Assembly (NCBI RefSeq): GCF_027942865.1
Contig: NC_134509.1
Location: forward strand, 5,800,754-5,864,753
DNA: 64,000 nucleotides
Source of the DNA: Odontesthes bonariensis
Taxonomy: Eukaryota; Chordata; Actinopteri; Atheriniformes; Atherinopsidae
Reading direction: 5' to 3'
The first letter of the stretch is position 1; the number at the start of each line of letters is the position of its first letter. Below are positions 34,798 through 45,784 of this stretch, one piece after another. The notes under the pieces are model-generated. The model searched no databases, had not been told where the DNA came from, and saw only the letters and a program-made list of their open reading frames with translations. A program made the translations under genes and the position numbers.

Positions 34798-37700
34798 ATG
34801 GCCTCCAGTGGTACCTCCACCATTTTCATTTTCCTCATGTTCATTGGAAAATCGGCCCAATGTAAGTTCAGTCGAGCTATAATATTTTCATAACCTGATA
34901 ATTTCACGCGTGATGTACTTGTGTGACCTCCCTTTCACTTTTTTATTCCTTTCTTTTTGTACAGCTTTTGTGGAAGTGCACTGTGAAAGTACAAACGTGG
35001 GGCAGTATCAGCATCAGTCCACGCTGTCATGTGTCGTCAAACCCTCACAGCACCAGACATCGGATTTTGAAATCACTGCGGTCATTTGGAAAAAGGCAGG
35101 AGTAGCCGATCCCCTGTTGTATTTTGACCTGAGGGATCTGAAGAAGGCACCAGGCTACAGCTTTGCTGTGGACTCCTGGGACAAGAAGAACAGGAACGTG
35201 TCCCTGCTCATCGCCGACACTAAGGTGGCAGACGAGGGAGAGTACACTTGCACGGTAGTCACTGACATCGGTGATAACAAGCAGACCACAAGCCTCAAAG
35301 TTTCAGGTGAGACTGACGGATGGATTGTTTTTTTTTTTATTTCTTTATTATATGGAGAGGACGAGGAGAATTATCTTTCAAGAACAGGGAGCTTTCGTGG
35401 CCAAGCAAACCGGTCTTCCTCTTAAATGATACCATCCATCTCACTTTTAATCTCTGTTTCTTTTCGACAAAATGACCTCACCAGGGAGCAAAATTTGATC
35501 CGCTAAATATCTGCTAAATAGTAATCAGATCATATTTTCATACATTTTATGGGTTTCATGTGATTAGCATCATGGTGCAATGTCCAGCACTTTGGTCATG
35601 TTTGTTTCCCTCTTTGCTTTTACAGCTAAATACAGCACACCCACAGTAGAGCATGTCGCTGAGAAAAACAACAACGCTTTGATCTGTAAGTCTCACAGTG
35701 GCTACCCAGAAGGCTCTCTCCACTGGGTGGACGAACACCAAGGGGACTGGACCAAGAGCTCCACATTGGAGGTGGTGAAGATGGAAAATGGTCTGATTGA
35801 GCTCATCAGCAGGCTGCCTTTGCTGCCAGGATCCACCTTACCCTCATATACCTGCATATTGTACAACTCCAGCAGCGTCAAAGTGGATGAGACCACATTC
35901 CTAATGTCATCACCAGAAGGTACGTGTTTACATATTAACAGGCAATACTTTTGACAGTCATTTTCTGGCGTGCCTTAAATTCAGTGTACATAAGCACAGT
36001 GTGGTTTAGGGTTAGTCAACCCAGAGCCAAGAGCAAATTGCCATCGTGGGAGGTTGGACTCACAATCTATGTATGAGTATCAATGTTTAACTATATTAAA
36101 AAAAAACAGGAGGGAGTTTTTGCTTCACTGAAAAGGATTTGGTTTCTCTTTATTGTAACCTGGTGGTTTTGTTTATGCATAATTAAAGAAATCTGCTGGC
36201 TCAACTGCTGCAGGCTTGTTGGGACACAAATAAACAGTAATAAACAGAATAACAAATCGATCCTCGCATGCGCCTGGCATGATAGTGCAGTGCAGATAAG
36301 ACAGGGCAAGGTTCCTCATGATGTGGACAAGCTGTTTTTTTTGTTTTCACCTTGGTGGAAAAACTCATCAACAGGATAAATCACAGCCATCTGAGCTGTC
36401 AGCCAAGCACAAAGATTAGTTCAAAAACACAGTGGTGCAACAATGTTTCTTGTTTACTTTCATTTCTGGTCGCGCGGTTAGTGCTTCTCTCAGAAATAAA
36501 ATGTGCTGTGGGAGTAAAAGGAATGTTCATGTAAGTTCCTAAAGTAGCACGAGTATGCATACCTCATTTGAACTATTACATCCTCTTCTCTTTTGTGTCA
36601 GGCCTTTGAGTATGAAAGCACTAATCGTACTCTTTAAATTGGATTAATTTAGGGCTTGACGACCAACACCCAAAAAATTTGACTCTGACTTCCAAAGTCA
36701 TTGCTCCCGTCGTGGTCATCGGATCGCTAATTGTGGGGTTGCTGCTTTTGTTGGTGTTTCGTATAAGGCGATCTCGACGTGAGTACACACACACACACAC
36801 ACACATGTTGTTGTTTGAATTTTGTGTCTTTTTAACTAAAAAAAAAAACATCTAATATGAATTAAAAACAGTTTTTAGTTTAATGTAGTTATTTCTGGAT
36901 GAAATATGAAATAATATTTATGAACGAGAAGATAAGATCACACCTGACGTGAAAGTAAAAACTAAGGATGAGACGCTGCTGTAAAATGAATGCACAGCTT
37001 TAAAATGGTAGATGAGTGCTGGGTTGTATTGCTTTTTATTATATAGGTTTATGTAAAAAATAAATAATACGATTGTCCATCCATTTTCTACAGTTATAGA
37101 CGGATTATAGGGATAGTTCGCCTCTTTTGACATGAAGCTGTATGACATCCCATATTAGCAATATCATTTATGAACATCTTCTTACCCCCTGCTGCGTCCT
37201 GTGAGCCGAGTTCCAGCTGAGTTTTGGCGTTGATGAAGCAAAACGCTTTATTTTTTAAGGCCCAGCCAAAACGAGGCTGGAACTCGGCTCACAGGACGCA
37301 GCAGGGGGTAAGAAGATGTTCACAATTTTTTTTGTGGTGATTTTTCATCCATCGAATAGAAAGTTTCAATAGATTTTTAACGCGACACCCGAATACTGAC
37401 ATTGTCACTTGTCGTGTGAGGATCTATTACGTCGTCTTTGTAAACAAAGACATGTAGGAGGAAGCTGCTGCACAGAAACTAGAGGAACCTGCTGAATGCC
37501 TTAGTTAGTGACCCTGAGGATGGGAAAGTACCTTCCATTGTAACACGAGATCAAGCAGTTTCTATGGTTTCAATCATCAGACGGCATTTTCCAAAACGTC
37601 CCACGGGATATCTCTCAAAAAGCTGAACGCAAAGCAAGTTGAAATTGTGAAGTGGTAGATATTTAGAGGGGACGTGCGCTCACTGTTTTTGCTCTTGTCA

Positions 37701-38499
37701 TTTTTTTTTCAATTTCTAACAGAGGCCCGGAGGCCCTCTACCACACCCCTTATGGGTACGTTTATCCCTGGCCAAGCTGGGGCTGCTGTTTCCACTCTTT
37801 TCTTCCTCGGAATGAAGGGACTAATATTCACGTGAAGATCTGAATGCGGGTTCAATCTACTGATTTCTGTGTCAACTTTTCTTCGAGCTGTTTCAACGTG
37901 ACTGAAACAGATCTTAGAAACAATCTTAGATTACTGAGTGGTGTTAAATCGCTTCCTTTTTTTCGGCTTAACTGCTCAGAATTAAATAGGAGTCTTTTGG
38001 GTCCCCCCCCCCCCCCCCCTCCCCCTTTCTTTTTGACTTTTCCCACATTGTTTAACAACGAAACACAGCAGTCAGAACATCAATTCAAAATCACTCAGTC
38101 TGAGCATTGTTTCAACATGTATTCAGCTGCGTTGTTTCCTTACAAATCACGCTGAGTCACATCTTCATCACTGACCAAGAATCTCTACTGTCCCTGGACT
38201 AACTGGGTATCAGACTCTACAGGGTTTACTCTGTGTGGAAAGATACCGTTTGTAGTACCGTGATATCAGCGTATCGCTGGGTATCACAGTCACTATAACC
38301 TGACTTACATTTCACTTGGGGTCTGTCTGCGCTTGATTATCTTGAACTTCCTTCGTGTGGTGATGGTTTCACATCCGCCCATCATAACAAGAAATCTCAC
38401 GTAAAGTTCTCATATTTTCCAGCAGGTCAGCATGAAGCAGTTCAGACACGGGACATGGACGTCGAGGAAGGTATGTATATCAACACCACAGCGATTTGA
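34798..38499 (+). CDS. B7-family-like immunoglobulin membrane protein
   Basis: Six coding exons, 34798-34861, 34965-35306, 35626-35919, 36653-36778, 37723-37755 and 38423-38499, give 311 residues. All introns are phase 1, as usual for Ig genes. Residues 1-21 (MASSGTSTIFIFLMFIGKSA) are a signal peptide. Exon 2 is a V-type Ig domain with cysteines in LSCVV and YTCTV, tryptophan in VIWKKAG, and DEGEYTC. Exon 3 is a C-type Ig domain with ICKSHSGYPEG and SYTCILYNSS. Exon 4 is a stalk and membrane helix (VIAPVVVIGSLIVGLLLLLV) followed by basic RIRRSR. The tail ends EEGMYINTTAI. The domain plan and the 'NVSLLI...DEGEYTC' and 'GYPEG' signatures fit B7 ligands (CD80/86, PD-L1, ICOSLG, CD276 group), which bind T-cell receptors of the CD28 type. 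I cannot choose the subfamily. Exon 6 has a tandem CAGCAG acceptor, and a GTATGT donor lies inside its last codons, so alternative tails are possible. Confidence 0.8.
36786..36805. repeat. (CA)n microsatellite at an intron start
   Basis: A short CA run begins 8 bases after the donor of the B7-like transmembrane exon. Confidence 0.9.
37172..37321. repeat. Perfect palindrome (46-base arms) in an intron of the B7-like gene
   Basis: The left arm 37172-37217 begins GAACATCTTCTTACCCCCTG. The right arm 37276-37321 is its exact reverse complement by eye. Weaker pairing (GTTTTGGC/GCCAAAAC) continues inwards. It is a foldback element in the intron between the membrane and tail exons. Confidence 0.9.
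38421..38426 (+). promoter_or_regulatory. NAGNAG tandem splice acceptor
   Basis: The acceptor of the last coding exon of the B7-like gene is TTCCAGCAG|GTCAG. Use of the first or second AG keeps the frame and adds or drops one alanine in the cytoplasmic tail. Confidence 0.5.
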
Positions 38500-39117
38500 C
38501 CGATTGCGTTTAAAATGTGCACACAGATGAACACTGCAGGTCTTTTCACGTCTGGGTTCTGACTAATTTGGCAGCAAAAAAACAAAAAAAAAGGCGTTCC
38601 TCTGTGGTGATACACACATCACAGACAGAGGAGGCTCATTGACTTGTTTTGGCCCTTTTCTGTCATCTTGGATCTTTGATGCTGAACGGAGTTTCTTTTT
38701 GGGAGGGTATGGTGACAAAGGTGGTGTTTTCTCAGCAGGAGCGTCTGTTTTTGTAATTACGGTGTTTTTGACCGACTTCTACTCGTCTCGGTGCTCTGTC
38801 AGCCAGCAGTTTGTTTTTTCCTATTTTTTCAGTTTGTCTGCGAGCGCAGGCTACTGCTTCTTATTCTGTCTCCAGGGCTTAGGGCTAGTGTCTGGTGTTG
38901 CAAAGCGGTGCTACAGTAAAATATGGTCCATCCCCAAACAATCTGAGTTGGATTTCTCAGCTGGTTATAACATAGACTTTTTAAAAAATATATAACTTCA
39001 TAGATTATCTTTTTGGCAATTATGTTGATGTCTGTAGTTGAATTTCACTCTTAAACATTTCAAATTCAACATTTTTTTATTTCAAAGAGCACCTTTAACT
39101 TATAACAGCTTTTTTCA

Positions 39118-39900
39118 TCAATTCAATTCAATTCATTTTTATTTATATAGCGCTAAATACAACAAATGTCATCTCAATGCACTTAGATAATAAAGTCCAA
39201 TTCAAGCCAATTGGAATTCAATTAATTGTAATCATAATTATTTATAAAATAATCCAATTCATTCATATAGACCCAATTCAAAAACAATTTCCTAGCTAAG
39301 GAAACCAACAGATTGCACCGAAACTTGTCTTCAGTCCAATCTCCCGTCCTGAGCGTGCCTGAGGCGACTGTGGAGAGGAACGACTCCCTTTTAACAGGAA
39401 GAAACCTCTGGCAGAACCAGACTCAGGAAGGGTGGCCATCCGCCTCCACCAGCTGGGGTTTGAGAAGAAAGAAAAGAGGGGAAAAACCCACTGTAACACC
39501 ATTCAAAGGATATCTGTTGGAACAGGGAAACACCAGTTAATGACCACAATAATGTCACATATACATAATGTCATTTGAGAAATTAAACGGGGGAAAAAGA
39601 GAGTAAAGTGAGGAAAGGTGTGACATAAGAGACCCCCCAGCAGGCTGGGCCTATAGCAGCTTAACAATGGGATGTTTTAGGATCACCTGAGCCGTCCCTA
39701 ACTATAAGCTTTATCAGAAAGGAAAGTTTTAAGCCTGGTCTTAAAAGTGGAAAGGGTGTCTGCTTCCCGGACATTTACTGGCAGGTTATTCCCCTGATGA
39801 CTGAAGGCTCTGCCTCCCATTCTACTTTTAGAAACTCTGGGAACCTCAAATAAACCTGCAGTTTGGGAACGTATCATTTACTGAGGCATTGATATTAACT
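39118..39900 (+). repeat. Long fish interspersed repeat (ATTTATATAGCGC ... GGTGGCCATCCGCC type)
   Basis: It starts CAATTCAATTCATTTTTATT and ATATAGCGCTAAATACAACA. It then has CCGTCCTGAGCGTGCCTGAG, a CGACTCCCTTTTAACAGGAA block, GGTGGCCATCCGCCTCCACC, and AGACCCCCCAGCAGGCTGGG, ending near AACCTGCAGTTTGGGAAC. A 5' part recurs at 56500-56725. It is a very common fish repeat without coding capacity. Confidence 0.8.
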
Positions 39901-40079
39901 CTGTTTCCAGGTGATTCCGGAGAGGCGAATGAAAAATGTTAAGACAGCGTGCCCTGGAGGTAATTAAAAAGTTTTTGCAAATGATTGATTGATTTTCCTC
40001 TTCTTAATGTGTGCACCAACGCTCATATCAAGACTAAGAATGCACTTTATCAAATGCCTAAAATCTTTCTCACGCTCTC

Positions 40080-41290
40080 TCTGCAGGTCACACAAATATG
40101 CCACCTTACCGGCAAGCTCTGAAATCAGCACTTCCTCGTATGACATCCACGCTGTCGTACCTTTTCTACTGCAAACAACTGTGTATAACCAGGAATAACT
40201 TGTATCACTGATTTACCAAAGAATCTGTGAGCTACCCATTTATACAAGCTCACCAGCAAAACAGTTTAAGAGGCACTGAGTCAAGTCTAAATGAAATGAT
40301 AAGGAACATACTGTTTTTGTACCATGCCAAGAGCAGCTAGAAGACGAGAGGGTTGCCCTCAGGCCAAGGGATGTTAAAACAACCACATCAGGTGCAAAAT
40401 AGACCCAGCTAAGGACCCCAAGTGAGATCACTGAAGAGCTCCAATCAGATGTCTTGGTTGTGTGAGGAAATGGTTGAAGATGATACCTCTTTGTTCTTCT
40501 TGTGTTATGTCAAAGTCAGAAGGAAGATATCGAGTTCAGATATTTGCTTTACTGTCACTACATATATAGGCTTAATGATGTTTCTCCAAACCAGTTTACT
40601 GATATTAAACTGAATAAGCATGAGGGAAAATTAGCAGAGGGGGCGGCTTCGTGAGGCTTTAAAAAAAAATAACTGAGCCCATAGCATTAGTCACTGAATA
40701 GTTCATGGGTTGTGTGCAAATCTCATGAGATTACCAATTTATTTTTTTTGTCAGATGTAAAACAATTGTTAATAGAGCTGTTTAATGTCCTCTCTGGGGA
40801 AAGGTCACATGGTTTTTGGAAAGTAGTGTGTGGGGTTTAAAAGGACGGGTATTTCTGTGTTCCTGCTTCGTTATGTAACTTTTGGCAGAGGGACGCTGCA
40901 TCGTCATTACTGTTTTACTCTCATCTGTAATCATATCAGACATGTCTTTGGTTTTGTTTTTAACTCATCTGATAACAACCTCCTGGGGAAAAAAAACTTG
41001 TCACACCTGGTTGGCCCATGCTGACGAGATATTTGTTCTAGAATCTGTGAGGCAGTGGAGCAGGTCTGTCACATGCTGTGACACCAGTAGAAAGATGAGA
41101 AAGCTGAGGATTAATCTCGTCCTCTAATCATTAACTTTGCATAAAAAAAAGGCCAATGCAAAAATTTAAAGGATTCTAACTTTCAGTTTTTATTATTTGA
41201 ATTCTCACACAGATATAAATAATACTTTTGTATATAATGTATAAATGTTGCATTTTGCCCCCATGTACGCATCATGTCGAAATAAAATGC
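40080..41290 (+). other. Possible alternative 3' exon and untranslated region of the B7-like gene
   Basis: A good acceptor (CTCTCTCTGCAG ending near 40086) is followed by an open stretch. AATAAA at 41281-41286 is followed by a TTTTTGTTTTGTTC element. If the donor at 38471 is used, the spliced frame would add about 40 unrelated residues. The more attractive frame (KYATLP, TVYNQE) does not match the phase. I list this as a candidate 3' end only. Confidence 0.3.
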
Positions 41291-41299
41291 ATGTGATTA

Positions 41300-43230
41300 A
41301 TGCTCACTGTGGAAGTGAACACTTTTTGTTTTGTTCAGTGAAAGAGAGATTTCTTCTTTGTTTTCTGCTTACTCGTGTAGAGTTTATTTCACTCCTGGCA
41401 GAACTGCTTTGTTTCCTTTAACGGCACAAGTCCAGCTCCACTTTTGTGATTTTTATGTCAAACGGACACAGGAAATGTCCAACAGAAATATGAAACCTTA
41501 CATTGTGTTAGAGATGTAACACATTGACTCTGTTTAATGATTCAGAGTGTGCTGTTTTTCAGAAACACATCACTGGGTTCTGTCCTTTCTGTTTTGGTTT
41601 GCTTTTATGATATAATCTGTTGGCCACCGTCTTCTTCCTGTTGTTTTTGATTTGTCATTCTTTTGTTCTTCTTTTGCTTTCTCTTCTTAGTTTTTTTTTT
41701 GTCTCTTTCCTGAAATATGGTAAATGTTCGTGTAACCAAACACACACCGATGAACACCTTTGCTGTGTATCCAAATGATAAATTCTGAAAAATTATTCAC
41801 TGTGTCAAAGCTTTTTTCTTTTTTGAAGTTTGACCTAAACCAAATTTATGTCCAATGAAATAGAATGAATGCCACAGATACTATCCATTAAGATTTGTGA
41901 ACATTCTGATACTTCTGAGAAGTAAAGATCTTTACAAATATTTTAATCCTGCCATCTACGGGACAAATAACACGGCACGGCATGGCCATATGGAACAGTT
42001 GCTTTGCTAAATACAATATTAGTGGGTTTTTTCCCTTTAAAGATAGATTTTGAAGTAAATCTTTCATTTTGATCAAAATAGAATTGATGGTATCAAGTGA
42101 TGCAAGTTTCTTTTGGCTTGTGTGTGAACAATCAATTCTTAAACTAGTCTCACGCCTGTCTTTTTCCTCAGATGTTAGATTCAGTCCTCCAGAATGACAA
42201 AACATCCTTTCAACAACACAATGAACCACAGCCACACTCAAGTGCCTCGTTCAACTTTCAGAATCTATTGCTAAACTCTCTCTGGGGCAGGACTTGTATA
42301 TTCAAAGGAAGCCATTCCACCCCCACTTCTTATTTTAATTCCTTATTGCTGGGATCTGCATCTGCAATCACTTTGCAACAAGCTTGAGAAAGCTCCTGTG
42401 TTGGTGGATGAGAAGTTTACTTATACAAGCAAGGGGATAGATGTGCTCTATGGTGATTTGTGAGACGTTTGCTCAAGGCAGCCGTTAGGCTTTATTGTGT
42501 TGAATGCACTTGAACATGTGACAACACTGATCACCTAACCTGCACAGAACCTGATTGCACCACCGTCAATGAGGGTTATTTGAACCATTGAATTACAATA
42601 AGACAACAAGACACACAAACACAATGCAGTCAGTCACGAAGGAATCTGTTTATGAGTTGTTTTTTTTATATATCCAATTCACCTCTTGATAATTGTTTTA
42701 TTTTTGGGGGAGATATGTTCTCATATACAATTTTAATGTGTGGAATGGTACAATAAGATCATGTTGATGCATAGAATCTTTGAGTGTGGGTTTTCAGGCT
42801 TCGTGTTGGTTTAACAAATGAAATGTAGGAGACTCGTGGATCTGCTCCAATTGTTGATGTCAATGATACCTGAGAAACATCTCCGGTGACCAAGTGTGGG
42901 CACAGTGACTAGTTTAAAAAATGTTAAAAATATTGTTCAGTAAATGTTTCATGTGGGCAGCAGCAATGTATTTAATGGAAGATATTCCAAAATCCTCCTT
43001 TGATTGTAGCAGCCTGCATCTAAAGCCAGATCAGCAAAGTTTGATAAGCAGCTGTGCACTTGAATGAGATGAAGAATGTCTAGACTAAACAAAAGATAGA
43101 TTCTAGAATGGATGGCACCATGCAAGCGCCAGCCTGCTGCAGTAGCTTTGGACATGTTACGTCTTTTTATCATATTTATCAATGAGCTCTTTTTCTGCAC
43201 TTTTAGTCAAATCTCCATTATTTGATCAAA
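41300..43230. other. No recognised gene
   Basis: AT-rich intergenic DNA. A segment at 43095-43160 is the reverse complement of part of repeat family A (GCCAGCCTGCTGCAGTAGCT). No coding exon is supported. Confidence 0.45.
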
Positions 43231-43239
43231 TCAAACAAA

Positions 43240-44215
43240 AAATACTTGATTAATCCCAGAAGGGAAATTATATTGCTGCAGCTTTAACCATGATTAAAGA
43301 TAGGCTATTGTTAAAGATAGATAGCAAAATGGAATATACATCACCTGACAAACATGTAAGTTTAAGTGTAGCAGAGAGGAATGCCAAGTAGAAATCTTCT
43401 GAGGTTGTCATCAGTGGGTTGGAGTGAGCTTTTTCTCTATTTTGTTCCTGCTCTGCTTCCGAGACATCTCCCCTTTATCTCATCTTGATTTCTGGTCTTA
43501 TTCCAGGCATTACCTGGGTTTTGGAAAGCTCAGTCAGCTGCTCCAACAGGATAACTACTTTTCTGTCGCCATGGTTATGCATCATAACAGATGTGAAAAA
43601 TTGCCTGAGTTACCAGCAGAATTCCTTCCAGCAGCACATCATTCAAACCAGCATAGAAAAATGTTTCAGAATTCTTGTGTTTTCACAGAAAAATGCTAAG
43701 TAGAAAATCTCAAGAAGATGCAAAGAAAGACACAAAAAACTGTAAAAACTGTAGGCGCCTGGACAAACTGGTGAAAAAGGCCGGTTCTGTGGTAGACAGA
43801 AGGCTGGACCCTCTCAGTGCTGCGGTGGAGCAACGGGTGAGGAGGAAATTGTATTCTGTTTTGGAGAACAATAAGCATCCTCTCTACAGCATCCTGGCAG
43901 GACAGAGGAGCAGCTGCAGGACTGAGAGGTTCAGGAGGGCCTTTGTCCCGACAGCCATAAGGCTTTTTAACAGTGACATGTTCTTCTCAAATTTATTTAT
44001 TTGGTCATTTATTATTACTATTATTATTATTATTAGTAGTAGTAGTAGTAGTACTAGTATTGCTGTTGTTGTTGTTGTCTACTATATAATGACTGTAAAT
44101 ATTAAAATATTTTTGAGCTATTCGACTAATTTGAATTTCCCCCACTGGGGGATGAATTAAGTATTTTGAATTAAGCAGGCTGCATACCTCCAGTGTTGTG
44201 CCATTCTGGAACTAT
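43240..44215 (+). repeat. Interspersed repeat family A, copy 2, interrupted by a LINE end
   Basis: Blocks matching 24430-25225 run in the same order: 'CCCAGAAGGGAAATTATATTG', GTAGCAGAGAGGAATGCCAA, 'CATCAGTGGGTTGGAG', TTCCAGGCATTACCTGGGTT, 'TTACCAGCAGAATTCCTTCCAG', and after a gap GCAGGCTGCATACCTCCAGT (44177). The gap holds the LINE at 43690-44165. Confidence 0.65.
43690..44165 (+). mobile_element. LINE 3' end, L2-like, plus strand
   Basis: The plus-strand frame from about 43739 reads NCRRLDKLVKKAGSVVDRRL, then VEQRVRRKLYSVLENNKHPL, and CRTERFRRAFVPTAIRLFN. This is the characteristic C-terminus of fish L2-type ORF2. It is followed by an (ATT/AGT)n stretch and a tail TTGAATTTCCCCCACTGGGG before ATGAATTAAGTATT. 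Confidence 0.85.
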
Positions 44216-44410
44216 GATATATAACCATGGCAACAGGATCTGGGGTCCGTTTCACGTAGCAGGTTCAACCAACTCTGAGTTGATCTACTCTGAGATAGAA
44301 AACTCTGAGTTTTCGGTTCCAGAAACGCTGATTTGAGTGAGGTTAATCAACTCTGAGTAAGTTCACCTTGAGTTTAGCGCGTGCGCCACAACTTTAAAAA
44401 GCCAGCATCA

Positions 44411-44718
44411 ATGGAGCCCCGATTCGACGAGTCACCAAGGCAACGGGGAAGAGGCGGGGCTACGTTTTTCACCAACCTCGAATTGGAAATCTTAATGCGC
44501 TCATACGGCGAGTTTCCATACGTTTTTAGAAATAAGTGCAACACCGCTGCAGCAGCAAAAGTGTAAGTTTAAATGTAGTCCTTTGCAATCACAATAATAT
44601 TACAGGGAAAACTGCTTGAATGGTAGCCCATTCATTTATTTCATTTAGGTGCAATCCCGCAGGGGAGAAGCGCTCTTGGCAGCAGTTTAAGATGAAATAT
44701 AAAAACATTGTTCAAACA
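44411..44718 (+). pseudogene. Myb/SANT-like DNA-binding protein of a Harbinger element, truncated
   Basis: Exon 44411-44562 begins MEPRFDESPRQRGRGGATFF, then TNLELEILMRSYGEFPYVF. It splices (GTAAGT; CATTTAG) to 44649-44718, reading CNPAGEKRSWQQFKMKYKNI. The ordered 'F-x-x-x-E-x-E-I-L ... W-x-x-F-K-x-K-Y-K-N' pattern is the Myb/SANT-like domain that Harbinger elements encode beside their transposase, where it helps target the transposase to the ends. After a donor at 44719 no further exon is found. A tail repeat and then the Gypsy element follow, so the gene is likely broken. Confidence 0.6.
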
Positions 44719-44865
44719 GGTCAGACCTCGGCATGGAGGTACCTCATTTTCATCATGTTTTACACTGTAAAGTAAATATTAAGTGGCTATTTGACTGTGC
44801 AGTTATTTTATTCCCAACATAACGCTGTTTTCACACACATAAACTATGTCTTCTCATCTATACCA

Positions 44866-45060
44866 TCCATCCATCCATTATCTATACACCGCTGAATCCG
44901 TCAGTCGGGTCGCGGGGGGGCTGGAGCCTATCCCAGCGGTCAATGGGCAAGAGGCGGGGTACACCCTGGACAAGCTGCCAGTCCATCACAGGGCCACATA
45001 GAGACAAACGAGACAAACAACCATACACACTCACAGTCACTCCGAAGGACAATTTAGAGT
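44866..45060 (-). repeat. Common fish non-LTR tail repeat
   Basis: It starts CCATCCATCCATTATCTATA, with GGTCGCGGGGGGGCTGGAGC, GAGGCGGGGTACACCCTGGA, CTGCCAGTCCATCACAGGGC and AACAACCATACACACTCACA. The copies at 53735 (truncated), 11681 and 12120 are relatives. It lies within the Harbinger element, left of the Gypsy LTR. Confidence 0.8.
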
Positions 45061-45286
45061 CATCATCTATATCATGTTCTGTTAAATAATTAAGCCTATT
45101 TAAACTAACACAGACTTCTACTGAGCCAACAGAAAGAAGGTAGATGCCCGTAAAACGGGTGGTGGCCACCACCTCTAACGGGAGGGCAGTGGCTGAGGGA
45201 ATCCCCGGAGGGAATCCACCCCCAAGACACAAGTATATATTTTATATAAAATATAATAGGCCTATATATGTCTTTTTTAAGCCTAT

Positions 45287-45647
45287 TGTTACGGGTCTCG
45301 GGCACGATGACCACAATAACAAAAGGAATTAAATCTGCAAAATAAAGGTGGAGTCTTAAGAGCAAGAAACACTGTAACACTCGTCTCTTTCTCCAGTTTG
45401 CGTCTAAAGGGAAACAGGAAGTCCGTCCGCAATAGGCAACTGGGAGCGGCATCTACAGTGCCAAATGTTCCGCTCACCAAGTTCTCTCCTTTACTCAACA
45501 ATATCCACACAGGTCTATATTGATCAATGTAAAATAATTGCTTTAATTATCAAAATATATTAACACACACTAAGTGCTTATAAACCTTTGGTCTCTTACT
45601 TAATCCAATAATACCAAATGTGGTTGCACATATTTGGGTGCACCACA
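45287..45647 (-). repeat. 3' LTR of the Gypsy element
   Basis: 361 bases, TG...CA bounded, matching the 52160-52520 copy at every base I compared. Confidence 0.95.
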
Positions 45648-45784
45648 CGCTCCCCAACAACAAAAGTGGCTCCTGACACTTGACTTAAATAACTCAAAAC
45701 ACTCCTAAAACTAATAAAGTCTCTTAACAAAAGTCTCTGGAATGTCACCTTCAAGTGTCCTTAATCTTCCAGTTTCTGGTTAGT

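Noticed and set aside
38639-38995. 118-codon plus-strand open frame after the B7-like gene
   Set aside because: Phe/Ser-rich without domain signature, and no splice support links it to the gene.
40087-40197. Tyrosine-rich frame (KYATLP, SYDIH, TVYNQE) as the B7-like tail
   Set aside because: The attractive frame does not match the phase-1 donor of the preceding exon, and its tyrosine motifs miss the strict ITIM consensus.
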